Shown piece by piece: positions 7,415-16,000 of a stretch of 42,362 nucleotides of DNA. Both the position numbers and the translations under genes were made by a program. The stretch comes from Pseudomonadota bacterium (GTDB lineage: Bacteria > Desulfobacterota > Desulfarculia > Adiutricales > JAGVGV01): the NCBI GenBank assembly GCA_018830135.1, contig JAHJTB010000390.1, forward strand, positions 1-42,362, in the 5' to 3' direction. The notes beneath the pieces are model-generated. The model was not told the DNA's origin, did not search any database, and saw only the letters and a program-made list of their open reading frames with translations. The first letter of the stretch is position 1. Each line of letters begins with the position of its first letter.

Positions 7415-8941
7415 TCAGGCCTCGCCCTTGTTGCGGCTGAGGCATTCGGCGAATTTCTGGATGATCTGCTTGTTGTGGTCCGTGCGTTCTTCGATGAATA
7501 TCCGTTTCATGGCCTCGGCCGGCGTGAAGGCGTAGCGATAGGACCGGTGGCTGGTCATGCTGTCGAAGCGGTCGATGACGCTGATCAGGCGGGCCGGAAA
7601 GCTGATGTCCGCGCCCTTGAGTCCGCGAGGGTATCCGGAGCCGTCGGTGCGCTCCTGATGTTCGAGGATCATCTTGAGTTCGGCCTCGGTCAACCCGCCC
7701 TGCTGCCGCATGAGGTCGTAACCCAACTGGCAGTGCTTTCGGATCTCCCGCCAGTCCTCGTTGGTCAGGCGGTCCGTTTTCTGCAGGATATCCGACCGGA
7801 TCCAGAGCATGCCCACGTCGTGAAACAGGGCGCCCATCCCCAGTTCCGCGATCCGGTCCGATTCGAGTCCCATAAACACGCCCAGGTTGATCGACAGGAG
7901 GCAGACGTTGGCCGAGTGATGAAAGACCGACGAACCGCTGGCGCCGATGTCCACGACCTCGTGGTAGGTCATCGGGTCGACCCGGATTCCGGACACGAGT
8001 TCCCGGACCAGATCGCGGGCGGCGGCCATGTATCCCGAATCGCTCGGCGTGGACAGAACCTTTTCCGTGACGCTGAGCGTCTTTTTGTACAGGGCGGTAT
8101 TTCTCTGGTCGTGGTGGCGTTTCTGTTGGAAGACGGGCGAGGCCTTGACGGCCTGGGTGTATTCCTGGAATTCTTCCTTGTCCTGGCGGTGAATGAAGAG
8201 CTTTTCGACCTCACGTTTGGCCAGGGCCTTGAACATGCCGCTGGTCAAAACCGTGTTCTTCCTGATGACCCGTTTCAGATACGATCGCTGGGTCTTCTTG
8301 TTGAATATCTGGAGAAACACGGCAAAAGAGAAAAACTGTCCGGGCAGGAGGTCGGCGAAGTCGATACCTTCGAATCCGGCCGGGACGCCTTCCTCGGTGG
8401 GGACCTCCTCGGCCGACAGGGCGTTTTCCGGGGGCTGGGAGGCCGCGTCCAGGTCCGGGGTGGATTCATATTCGAGAAGTTGTTGAATTTCTTCAGGGAG
8501 CGGGCCGTCATAGTTCATATGGTTGCGAACGGCCCGGAGCAGTTCCTTGGTGGACAGGGGTTTGGTCAGAAACTCGACCGCCCCCAGTCTCATGGCCTGA
8601 ACCGCCGTATCGATGGTCCCGAATCCGGTCAGGACGACGACCGGCAGTTTCGGGTCCAGGGACCGGATGGTCGACAGGGTTTCCAGGCCGTCCCGACGGG
8701 GCATTTTGAGGTCGGTGATGACCAGATTCAGGTCCAGGCCCACAATGGCGTCTTCCACCTTGAGCGGATCGACGAGACCGACCACCCGGTAGCCCGCTTT
8801 GGAAAGGACCTTGTGGATCGCCTTGACCACGGCGGGTTCGTCATCAATGACCAGGACGCGGGGCCGGGTCTGAAGCAGGGCCCCGTCCAGGGAGCCGTTC
8901 GTCGGGCTGGGGCCGTTGGCGGCCGTTTCGAGTCGTGTCAT
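7415..8941 (-). CDS. Response regulator with HD-GYP phosphodiesterase domain
   Basis: A 508-aa cytosolic two-component output protein. The receiver domain (27-142) has acidic pair Asp33-Asp34, phospho-acceptor Asp77 (VITDLKMP), Thr105 and Lys127. A middle segment (about 190-265) looks like the domain often found before HD-GYP; the C-terminal HD-GYP domain (about 325-505) has HHSANVCLLS, His374-Asp375 and DGSGYPRGL (433-441). HD-GYP enzymes hydrolyse c-di-GMP. ATG 8941 is favoured over TTG 8950 because a promoter -10 box ends only 8 bases upstream, which suggests a leaderless mRNA. It lies 114 bp downstream of the hybrid kinase on the same strand, a plausible partner. Confidence 0.9.
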   Translation of the reverse strand: MTRLETAANGPSPTNGSLDGALLQTRPRVLVIDDEPAVVKAIHKVLSKAGYRVVGLVDPLKVEDAIVGLDLNLVITDLKMPRRDGLETLSTIRSLDPKLPVVVLTGFGTIDTAVQAMRLGAVEFLTKPLSTKELLRAVRNHMNYDGPLPEEIQQLLEYESTPDLDAASQPPENALSAEEVPTEEGVPAGFEGIDFADLLPGQFFSFAVFLQIFNKKTQRSYLKRVIRKNTVLTSGMFKALAKREVEKLFIHRQDKEEFQEYTQAVKASPVFQQKRHHDQRNTALYKKTLSVTEKVLSTPSDSGYMAAARDLVRELVSGIRVDPMTYHEVVDIGASGSSVFHHSANVCLLSINLGVFMGLESDRIAELGMGALFHDVGMLWIRSDILQKTDRLTNEDWREIRKHCQLGYDLMRQQGGLTEAELKMILEHQERTDGSGYPRGLKGADISFPARLISVIDRFDSMTSHRSYRYAFTPAEAMKRIFIEERTDHNKQIIQKFAECLSRNKGEA

Positions 8942-8949
8942 AATAGTCA

Positions 8950-8978
8950 ATTATAGGGGCTTGCCGAGCGGTTTACAA
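8950..8978 (-). promoter_or_regulatory. Strong promoter for the HD-GYP response regulator, probably leaderless
   Basis: On the minus strand: -35 TTGTAA (8978-8973), a 17-bp spacer, and a perfect -10 TATAAT (8955-8950). Only 8 bases separate the -10 box from the ATG at 8941, so transcription should start at or next to the start codon, leaving no room for a ribosome binding site. Confidence 0.65.
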
Positions 8979-9055
8979 GCATTCTGAACACCTCGAACGT
9001 TTTTCTTGCAGCCCTCTCGGACCGGAGGCCTTCAGGGGCCGGCGGAGCGGTTTTT

Positions 9056-11641
9056 TCAGTCCGGGGCGATCATGTTCCGGACCGTATCGAGCAGGGCTTC
9101 TTCGGTGATCGGCTTGCGAAGCAGGGGCGGGTCCGGCGGGCCCGTTTCGTCCGGCCCGGGGTCCGGTCCGGGATATCCGGACATGAAAAGCACCTTGAGG
9201 TCCGGGCGCAGGCGGCTCAGACGCGAGGCCAGCTCATGACCGGACATCCTGGGCATGACGATATCCGTCAGGACCAGGTGCAGGGGGCCGGTGTGTTTTT
9301 CCACGATTCCGAGGGCTTCGGGGCCGTCCGGGGCCTCGATGACGGCGTACCCTTTCCGGGTCAGAAACCGGGCCAGGGACCGGCGCAGCAGATTATCGTC
9401 CTCGACTAGAAGAATGGTTTCCGCCTGGCCGAGTCCGGAGGCGGCTTCGACGGCTGAATCATTCTCCGTGAAGACCGGCCCGAAGGTGCAGGGGAGATAG
9501 ATCGTGAACCGCGTTCCTTCTCCGGGCCGGCTATCCACCGTGATGTGGCCGTTGGCCTGGCTGACGATGCCGTGGACCGTGCTCAGCCCCAGGCCGGTCC
9601 CCCGGCCGACCTCCTTGGTCGTGAAAAACGGCTCGAAAACGCTCTTTTGCGTCGCTTCGTCCATGCCGATCCCGGTGTCCGAAACCAGAAGCCGGACGTA
9701 ATCGCCGGGGCCGGACTTGGGCAGGACCGCCGAGTCCTGGGCGGTCAAGGTCACGTTCGAGGCTTCGATGGTCAGGCGGCCGCCCTGGGGCATGGCGTCC
9801 CGGGAGTTGACCACCAGATTGAGCATGACCTGTTCGATCAGGGCCGGGTCCGCTTCGACCGGCCGCAGGTCCGGGGCCAGGTCCAGGACCAGTTCGATGT
9901 CTTCGCCGATCATCTTGCGCAACAGCTTTTCCAGGTCGGAGATGACCCGGCCCAGGTTCAGGCTGGACAGACGGATGGTCCCCTTGCGGCTGAACTGAAG
10001 AAGCTGCCGGGTCAGGGCCGAGGCCTTGTCCCCGGCCTGGATGATTTCCTCGACTTCATCCTGAAACGGACTGGCCGGGTCGAGCTCATCAGCGAGCAGG
10101 TCGGCGTTCAGTTTGATGACGTAAATCAGGTTGTTGAACTCATGGGCCACGCCGCCGGCCAGCCGGCCGATGGTCTCCATTTTCTGGGACTGGTAGAACC
10201 GGGCTTCCAATTCGGCCCGTTCCCGTTCCGCCTGTTTCCGGGCGGATATGTCCCGGGCGATGCACAGGACCAGGACCTCCCCTTCGATCCGGACCGGGAA
10301 GGTGGTGATTTCCACCTCGAGGGGGAGGCCTTGCTTGCGGATAAAGGCCAGCTCATCCGGACCCGTGGTGTGGCCCATGCGGTTTTCCGCCAATATCTCC
10401 GCGGCTCTTTGTTGTTGTTCGGGACTGAACAGGGCCAGGGTGGTGAAGGTCCAGCCGATGATTTCGCTTTTTCGGTATCCGGTATGGCTTTCGGCCGCCG
10501 GGTTGCAGTCGATGACCCGGCCCTGGAGGTCCTTGAGGAAATACGCATCCGGCGCCGACTCGAACAAAATCTTGAGGCGCTCCCTGGAGTCCTTCAACTC
10601 CACCTCCGCCCGTCTGCGCCCGGTAAAGTCCCGCAAAACGATCAGGCGGCCGATCAGGTGGTCCCTCCCGTTATGGATGGGTGAAATCCGAAGATCGTAA
10701 TGGAGTTCTTCCAGACCCGGTTTCAGAACGATCTCGGCGTGGGCCTCCATGTCGTGCCGGTAGCGTTCGATCAGGTCGGGCCGGGCGGAGAAGACCCGGG
10801 CGCCCGGCTGGCCGACTGCTTCGGAGGCGGAAAGCCCGGCGATCTGTTCAGCGGCCGGGTTCATGCCCACGACCCGGTTGTCCAAGTCCAGGACGAATAC
10901 GCCATCGGGTATGTTGGCGAACACGGTTTCCCGGGCCACGGGCACGATGTCCGAAATCCGGAAGCGAACCAGGCCCCAGGCCAGGACCAGGCCCGTGACG
11001 TTGAAAGCGATGGGGGTCAGGTCCAGGTTGGGCCAGGGGCCGATCCGGGCATGGTACATGACGTTGGCCAGGGAGGGGATGAGCGTGCCGGTCAGCATGA
11101 CCAGGCCCTGCATCCGGTAGATGCGCTCGGACTTGAGCAGGGCCCGGGCCAGCCAGATCGTGCTGAGCAGGATCAGCGTGTAGTTGTAGATCGCATGAAC
11201 CCAGGACCAGGGGCCGTGGATGTAAACGCCGATGGGGACCAGGCCGCTCCGGTCCAGCCATATCCGGGACCAGACGAGATGGTGGGCTTCGTTGGTCCAG
11301 GCCAGGATGAGAGTGATGATCGGGATGATGGACAGCAGGATCACGTTCCGGGGTCTGACCCAGGCCCCCCGGCCGGTGTATTGCAAGGTGAAGATCAGCA
11401 GGGTGATCGGTAAGGTCACGATGCCCAGGTACTGGATTTTGGCCAGAATGATATTGAGCGCCAGGTTCCCGTAAGCCCGGCTGATGGCCCCGGTGATGGC
11501 CCACTCGGCCGCCGCGCCCAGCAGAATCATCAGGGCCTTGGTCCCCGGCGCGGCCCGGCGCGGCCAGAGCCAGATCATGACGATCAGCGAAACGACGCCG
11601 GCTATGAATGGCGGCAGCCAGTAAGGCAAGGAAGCGGACAC
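9056..11641 (-). CDS. Hybrid histidine kinase: 7TM sensor, two PAS, kinase, receiver
   Basis: An 861-aa inner-membrane sensor kinase. Residues 7-228 form about seven hydrophobic segments, matching the histidine-kinase 7TM N-terminal region. PAS domains lie at ~238-345 and ~352-470. The kinase core has the phospho-site motif GRLAGGVAHEFNN (His500), N-box Asn608/Asn612, DTGIGM (655-660), PFFTTK and GTGLGLSTVHGI (681-692). The C-terminal receiver (742-858) has phospho-acceptor Asp793 (LTDIVMP) and Lys843. The GTG start follows GGGAGG by 8 bases. It is encoded just upstream of, and on the same strand as, the HD-GYP regulator, suggesting a phosphorelay His500 to Asp793 and onward. The ligand is unknown. 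Confidence 0.9.
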   Translation of the reverse strand: MSASLPYWLPPFIAGVVSLIVMIWLWPRRAAPGTKALMILLGAAAEWAITGAISRAYGNLALNIILAKIQYLGIVTLPITLLIFTLQYTGRGAWVRPRNVILLSIIPIITLILAWTNEAHHLVWSRIWLDRSGLVPIGVYIHGPWSWVHAIYNYTLILLSTIWLARALLKSERIYRMQGLVMLTGTLIPSLANVMYHARIGPWPNLDLTPIAFNVTGLVLAWGLVRFRISDIVPVARETVFANIPDGVFVLDLDNRVVGMNPAAEQIAGLSASEAVGQPGARVFSARPDLIERYRHDMEAHAEIVLKPGLEELHYDLRISPIHNGRDHLIGRLIVLRDFTGRRRAEVELKDSRERLKILFESAPDAYFLKDLQGRVIDCNPAAESHTGYRKSEIIGWTFTTLALFSPEQQQRAAEILAENRMGHTTGPDELAFIRKQGLPLEVEITTFPVRIEGEVLVLCIARDISARKQAERERAELEARFYQSQKMETIGRLAGGVAHEFNNLIYVIKLNADLLADELDPASPFQDEVEEIIQAGDKASALTRQLLQFSRKGTIRLSSLNLGRVISDLEKLLRKMIGEDIELVLDLAPDLRPVEADPALIEQVMLNLVVNSRDAMPQGGRLTIEASNVTLTAQDSAVLPKSGPGDYVRLLVSDTGIGMDEATQKSVFEPFFTTKEVGRGTGLGLSTVHGIVSQANGHITVDSRPGEGTRFTIYLPCTFGPVFTENDSAVEAASGLGQAETILLVEDDNLLRRSLARFLTRKGYAVIEAPDGPEALGIVEKHTGPLHLVLTDIVMPRMSGHELASRLSRLRPDLKVLFMSGYPGPDPGPDETGPPDPPLLRKPITEEALLDTVRNMIAPD

Positions 11642-12322
11642 GGCGAGACCTCCCGTCTCTGGTCAAGAGGCTGATTCCATGGAACGGCCGATTGGTTGTC
11701 CAGCGGCCGCCGATTCGGGAATGAAGTCGAAACCGGTTGCGAATTTCAAACAGCGGCTGGATCGAAACACCCGAAGCGTCACCATGAACATTCTAATATC
11801 AAGCCGCCGCGGCCGCCAGACATTTTTAACCCGGACACGGGTTGCGGCGCGGGTGATTTGGTAATTGCCGGCATCGAGGTGGTCCGCGGTGTTGCGGGTT
11901 TCGAAGCAGGGCCGGGATTGCCGAGGCCTCCCGTTCTCTCCACCCCGCCCCCCCCGCCCCCCATCCGTTTTTACGAGTATCCGTCCTTCGGGAAGCCCGA
12001 AGGTTATGGGGTTTAGAAACGGGTCCCGCTGATGGGGCCGCCCTCTTTGGGAATCACTTCCGTCTGCCCGCCTTCGGTGGGCTCACCCGCCTCCGGAGGG
12101 GTGAGGGTCTTGCTTCGTCTCGCAGGCCAAACCATGTTCATCCTTAGCCTGGGCCCGGCTTTTCGGGCATGATGTTTCTTACGAGGACCAGCGGGACAGG
12201 GCATTGACGCCGCAATCGATGTCTTGTATGGTTTTCAAAATATTCCAGACGGATACATTGAGGCGGCCTTCCGGGATGCCCCTGGATGGTCCGCCGGACC
12301 TACAAGGGAAAGCCGAACCGGA
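11642..12322. other. Non-coding region between divergent genes, with C-tract and hairpins
   Basis: About 680 bp with no convincing gene. It holds a C-rich tract (11941-11962) whose minus strand has runs of G able to form a quadruplex. A perfect 8-bp hairpin CCTTCGGG / CCCGAAGG (11985-11992 / 11996-12003) and a long hairpin CTCACCC...GGGTGAG around the palindrome CCTCCGGAGG (about 12080-12103) are also present. Short open frames here have no domain or ribosome site. Promoters for both flanking genes should lie here, but I cannot single one out. Confidence 0.5.
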
Positions 12323-13177
12323 ATGACGGATCAAAATTCAAAATACTATTTTTGCAAGCAAAACGCACAAGCCGCCATCGAGGCCATGGAACGGGGCGCC
12401 TCCCGGGTCGAACTGTCGATGGACCTGAACCTGACCCATGGTTCATTCGAAATCAACCAGGACGCGCTGATCCTCGATCCGGGCAACCGGATCGACAAGC
12501 CGGACCTGCGGGCCATCGCCCAAAAGGACAACAAGGTCTTCGTCCTGGAAGACAATGCCTTGCGGATACTGGAATACGGCGACCACTACTATTACAAGCT
12601 GGTGCCCACGGATTTCGCCCCAACCCTGGAGATCAGCGGCATTCGGATGCATCGGTCCAAAGACTATGATCCGTTCCGGGACGCCGAGTTGAAAGCCCGG
12701 GAGGCCGTTCGTCCGGGCGACGCCGTGCTCGATACCTGCGGCGGACTGGGTTACACCGCCATCTGGGCCGCCCGGATCGGGGCCGGGGCGGTGGTTTCGG
12801 TGGAAGTCGACGAGTACGTCCGGAAGATCAGGCGGGAAAATCCCTGGTCCCGCCCGCTTTATGAGGAGCGGATCGTTCTGGTGGAACAGGACGTGGCGGA
12901 ATATATCCAGACCGTTCCCTCCGGGGCCTGCGACTCGATCATACACGATCCGCCAAGGTTTTCTCGGGCCGGCGAACTGTATGGCGGCGTTTTCTATTCG
13001 GAACTGTACCGGGTATTGAAAAGGCAGGGCCGCGTTTTTCATTATACCGGCAATCCCTATGTGGCCCGACGAGGGGACTCGTTTTATCTGAATGCTCAAA
13101 AGCGGCTCAGGAAGGCCGGTTTCAACAAGGTCATGCCCCGGCCCGATCTGTTGGGGCTCCTGGCCGTAAAAACCTAG
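12323..13177 (+). CDS. SAM-dependent methyltransferase, COG2521-like
   Basis: A 284-aa class I methyltransferase with a long N-terminal region (1-125) ahead of the Rossmann domain. Motif I is VLDTCGGLGYTA (135-146), the acidic SAM-ribose position is Glu161 in VSVEVDEY, and motif IV is IIHDPPRFS (206-214), a DPPR/F signature I associate with the predicted 'archaeal' methyltransferase group COG2521. ATG 12323 is chosen because the in-frame TTG at 12224 has no ribosome site and would add 33 unlike residues; 12323 itself has only a weak site. It sits alone among signalling genes, on the opposite strand to the upstream kinase. Substrate unknown; DPPR motifs often go with amino groups on RNA or small molecules, but this is only analogy. 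Confidence 0.82.
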   Translation: MTDQNSKYYFCKQNAQAAIEAMERGASRVELSMDLNLTHGSFEINQDALILDPGNRIDKPDLRAIAQKDNKVFVLEDNALRILEYGDHYYYKLVPTDFAPTLEISGIRMHRSKDYDPFRDAELKAREAVRPGDAVLDTCGGLGYTAIWAARIGAGAVVSVEVDEYVRKIRRENPWSRPLYEERIVLVEQDVAEYIQTVPSGACDSIIHDPPRFSRAGELYGGVFYSELYRVLKRQGRVFHYTGNPYVARRGDSFYLNAQKRLRKAGFNKVMPRPDLLGLLAVKT

Positions 13178-13284
13178 GAATGGGGGCCGTTGTTTACAAG
13201 CTGTATAAAAAAAGAGGGTATGTCATGCTATGTTTGTACAGTTTGCAGGCAACGTCGCCCCTTCTTCATAACGGGCGATCCTTG

Positions 13285-13313
13285 TTGACAGTTCGCGGCC
13301 CCCGTATTAATAC
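13285..13313 (+). promoter_or_regulatory. Candidate promoter for the REC-GAF-HD-GYP gene
   Basis: Perfect -35 TTGACA (13285-13290), a 17-bp spacer and a weak -10 TAATAC (13308-13313) lie about 180 bp before the start codon. The stretch 13178-13492 between the genes shows no convincing coding sequence; its 98-codon open frame ends in the next gene's ribosome-binding region. Confidence 0.45.
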
Positions 13314-13492
13314 TATTCGGGATTTCGTTTTTCTGGAGTTTGAGTTGACGAACGGCGGGTCGGATGGGCCCCGCCGGGAACTCCACTGTGTGTCCGAGAA
13401 AAAGGCGGCGGAAAGGGGGCACCGTGACAGCCACGACCAGGGATGGGCGAAGCCCGCCTGTCCAATGATTGATTGATCGGGAGGAGGCCTTA

Positions 13493-15508
13493 ATGTCCGA
13501 AGGGCGTGAAAGTACGATTTTGGTGGTGGATGACAATCCGCAAAACATTAAAATCCTGTCCACGATCCTGAAGTCCGAATATCGTGTCAAGGCCGCCCGA
13601 ACCGGGGAAGAGGCGCTCAAGCTCGTTTTTTCCGATGACCCTCCCGACCTGGTGCTTTTGGACATCGTCATGCCGGGCATGGACGGGTACGACGTCTGCC
13701 GACGGATCAAGGACGACGCCGCGACCCGGGACATCCCGTTGATATTCGTCAGCGCTTTGCGGGATGACGAAGACGAGACCAAGGGCCTGGAACTGGGGGC
13801 CAACGACTACATCACCAAGCCCTTCAGCCCGCCGATCGTGAAATCCCGGGTCAGGACCCATCTCCGCCTCAAGCACGTTCAGGAGAGCCTGGAGGAGCAG
13901 AACCGGGTCCTGGTGGACAACGTTCGGGCCTTCGCCCAGATCGGCCTGGCCTTGTCCGGCGAAAAAAATCTGAACCGGCTTCTGGAGTCGATCGTCGACG
14001 AGGCCCGGGCCCTGTGCCATGCCGACGCCGGCACGCTGTATATCATGGATGACGACGGCAAGCATCTTCGGTTCGAAATCCTGCAGAACGAGACCATGGG
14101 CACGCGGCTGGGCGGCACGAGCGGCCAGCCGGTCGACCTGCCCAAAGTGCCCCTCTATATGGACGGCGAGCCCAACAAGGCCAATGTCTCGTCCTATGCC
14201 GCCCTGACGGGCAAGACGGTCAACATCGAAGACGTTTACGAGGCGGAAGGTTTTGATTTCACCGGCCCCCGGAACTACGACCATGCCACGGGCTATCGGT
14301 CACGGTCCATGCTGGTCATTCCCTTGAGGAATCACGAGGACGACATCATCGGTGTGCTTCAGCTTCTCAACGCGCAGGACCCGGCCTCGGGGACCGTGGT
14401 CCCGTTTTCTTCCGACTTCGAGGACCTGGTGGCCTCCCTGGCCTCCCAGGCCGCGGTGGCCCTGACCAACACCGAACTGATCCACGACCTCAGGGCCTTG
14501 TTCTATTCGTTCATCAAAAGCATCGCCATGGCCATCGATGAAAAATCGCCCTATACCGGCGGCCACATCGACCGGGTCGTGGAACTGACCATGATGATCG
14601 CCGAGGCGATCAACCAGGCCGAGAACGGCCCCTTCCGGGATGTACGCTTCACCGACGACGAGATCGAAGAACTGCGCCTGTCGGCCTGGATGCACGACGT
14701 GGGCAAGATCGTCACCCCCGAGTACGTGGTCGACAAATCCACCAAGCTCGAACACATCGTCGATCTTATCCAGCTGATCGAAATGCGCTTCCACTGCATC
14801 GGGCAGTCCGCGGAAAACCGCTTCCTCAAGCAGAAGGTCGAACTGCTCGAAGGCGACCGGGCCGATGAGGCGCTTCTCGCCCAGCTCGAGGCGGACATGA
14901 CCTCGGAACGGCAGGCCATCCGGGACGACCTGGCCTTCCTCAAGGATGTCAACTCCTCCGGGGCCTTCATGACCGACGACAAGGTCGAACGGGTCCGTTC
15001 CATCGCCTCCCGGATTTATCGGGCCGGCGCCATTGAACACCCCTACCTGACCGAACACGAAGTCGAGAACCTGTGCATCCGCAAGGGGACCCTGACCGAC
15101 AAGGAACGCCTGATCATCGAGAACCACGCCCGGATGACCACCGAGATTCTCAAGCAGCTGCCTTTCCCCAAATCCCTGGCCCGGGTCCCGGAGTTCGCCG
15201 GCTCCCACCACGAAAAGCTGGACGGGTCGGGGTATCCCCAGGGCCTGACCGACAAGGACCTGCCCCTCCAGTCCAGAATCATCGCCCTGTCCGACATCTT
15301 CGAGGCCCTGACCGCCGGGGACCGTCCCTACCGCAAGCCCATGAAGCTGTCCCAGGCCATCAAGATTCTGGGCTTCATGAAAAAGGACCGCCATATCGAT
15401 CCGGACGTCTTCGACCTGTTCCTGGGCCAGAGCCTGTTCCTCAAGTACGCGGAACAGGAGCTGAACCCGGAACAGATCGACCCGGTGGAACAGACCGGAA
15501 CCGCCTGA
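13493..15508 (+). CDS. Response regulator with GAF and HD-GYP domains
   Basis: A 671-aa cytosolic regulator. The receiver (7-125) has Asp13-Asp14, phospho-acceptor Asp57 (VLLDIVMP), Ser88 and Lys109. A linker helix leads to a GAF domain (about 145-328), then an HD-GYP domain with GGHIDRVVELT (356-366), His401-Asp402 (MHDVGKI) and LDGSGYPQGL (576-585). Between the HD and GYP motifs there is an extra segment of ~130 residues rich in charged helices (about 415-545), longer than in minimal HD-GYP proteins. ATG 13493 follows a strong GGGAGGAGG by 5 bases. The expected activity is c-di-GMP hydrolysis controlled by phosphorylation and by whatever the GAF domain binds. No GGDEF protein is in the window. 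Confidence 0.92.
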   Translation: MSEGRESTILVVDDNPQNIKILSTILKSEYRVKAARTGEEALKLVFSDDPPDLVLLDIVMPGMDGYDVCRRIKDDAATRDIPLIFVSALRDDEDETKGLELGANDYITKPFSPPIVKSRVRTHLRLKHVQESLEEQNRVLVDNVRAFAQIGLALSGEKNLNRLLESIVDEARALCHADAGTLYIMDDDGKHLRFEILQNETMGTRLGGTSGQPVDLPKVPLYMDGEPNKANVSSYAALTGKTVNIEDVYEAEGFDFTGPRNYDHATGYRSRSMLVIPLRNHEDDIIGVLQLLNAQDPASGTVVPFSSDFEDLVASLASQAAVALTNTELIHDLRALFYSFIKSIAMAIDEKSPYTGGHIDRVVELTMMIAEAINQAENGPFRDVRFTDDEIEELRLSAWMHDVGKIVTPEYVVDKSTKLEHIVDLIQLIEMRFHCIGQSAENRFLKQKVELLEGDRADEALLAQLEADMTSERQAIRDDLAFLKDVNSSGAFMTDDKVERVRSIASRIYRAGAIEHPYLTEHEVENLCIRKGTLTDKERLIIENHARMTTEILKQLPFPKSLARVPEFAGSHHEKLDGSGYPQGLTDKDLPLQSRIIALSDIFEALTAGDRPYRKPMKLSQAIKILGFMKKDRHIDPDVFDLFLGQSLFLKYAEQELNPEQIDPVEQTGTA

Positions 15509-15919
15509 GACGGGCAGGGGTCCGGCCGCTCCTCGGCTCCCCGTTTCTCCGAAAGACAATTCCGAGGCCGGTCCGGCATGGACCTTTCAAGGTCCGATAT
15601 TGGGCCGGTCTTCTCGCCCCGGCATTCTCCGGCGTTGCTTATAGATAGGGCCGCTGACTCGCGGCAAGCAGGTCGCGGGATTGTCAGCATTTGGAGCACT
15701 TGTAAGCATCCGGCTCATTCAAACCCGCCTGAGGCGGGTGAATCCGCCCGAGGCGGGCGGCAGGTGGCGGAGAGGGGGGGGCCGGTCCCGGACGGCCAGG
15801 CAGACTCCTGACCTGACAGGCGCATTAAGCTGTTGCATTTTAGAATATTGGCTGGCATTCTCGAACCCAGGGGCAATACCGATCTTGAATCATGCTTTTT
15901 CCCGCTCGGAGGTTACCCA
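15509..15919. other. Non-coding region with hairpins upstream of the second hybrid kinase
   Basis: About 410 bp with no gene. It contains a perfect hairpin GGACCTT / AAGGTCC (15580-15586 / 15589-15595) and two adjacent GC palindromes, CCCGCC-TGA-GGCGGG (15724-15738) and CCGCC-CGA-GGCGG (15744-15756), which are near copies of each other. A run of Gs follows at 15773-15781, then an AT-richer stretch 15820-15850 that probably holds the kinase promoter, although no box pair is convincing. Confidence 0.5.
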
Positions 15920-16000
15920 ATGAACCAGGCAGACAAGTCCTTTCAGGAGGCTTGCCCCCGGAGTGTAATCGTCGAAGACGGGGCTTTCGGCAATGCGTAA
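15920..16000 (+). CDS. 26-codon leader ORF overlapping the kinase start
   Basis: ATG 15920 is preceded by GGAGG (15908-15912) at 7 bases, a better ribosome site than the kinase itself has. The 26-residue peptide (MNQADKSFQEACPRSVIVED then GAFGNA) ends in TAA at 15998-16000, overlapping the kinase ATG at 15993 by 8 bases. This arrangement predicts translational coupling of the kinase to the leader. The peptide matches nothing I know and is hydrophilic; it may be only a ribosome-loading device. Moderate confidence that it is translated. Confidence 0.5.
   Translation: MNQADKSFQEACPRSVIVEDGAFGNA

Noticed and set aside
7475-8956. 493-codon open frame on the plus strand
   Set aside because: Antisense to the HD-GYP response regulator, whose domains are certain.
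11696-12016. 106-codon open frame in the gap upstream of the methyltransferase
   Set aside because: Pro/Arg-rich, runs through the C-tract, no ribosome site, no domain.
13180-13476. 98-codon open frame before the REC-GAF-HD-GYP gene
   Set aside because: Crosses a candidate promoter, has no recognisable domain and ends inside the next gene's ribosome-binding region.
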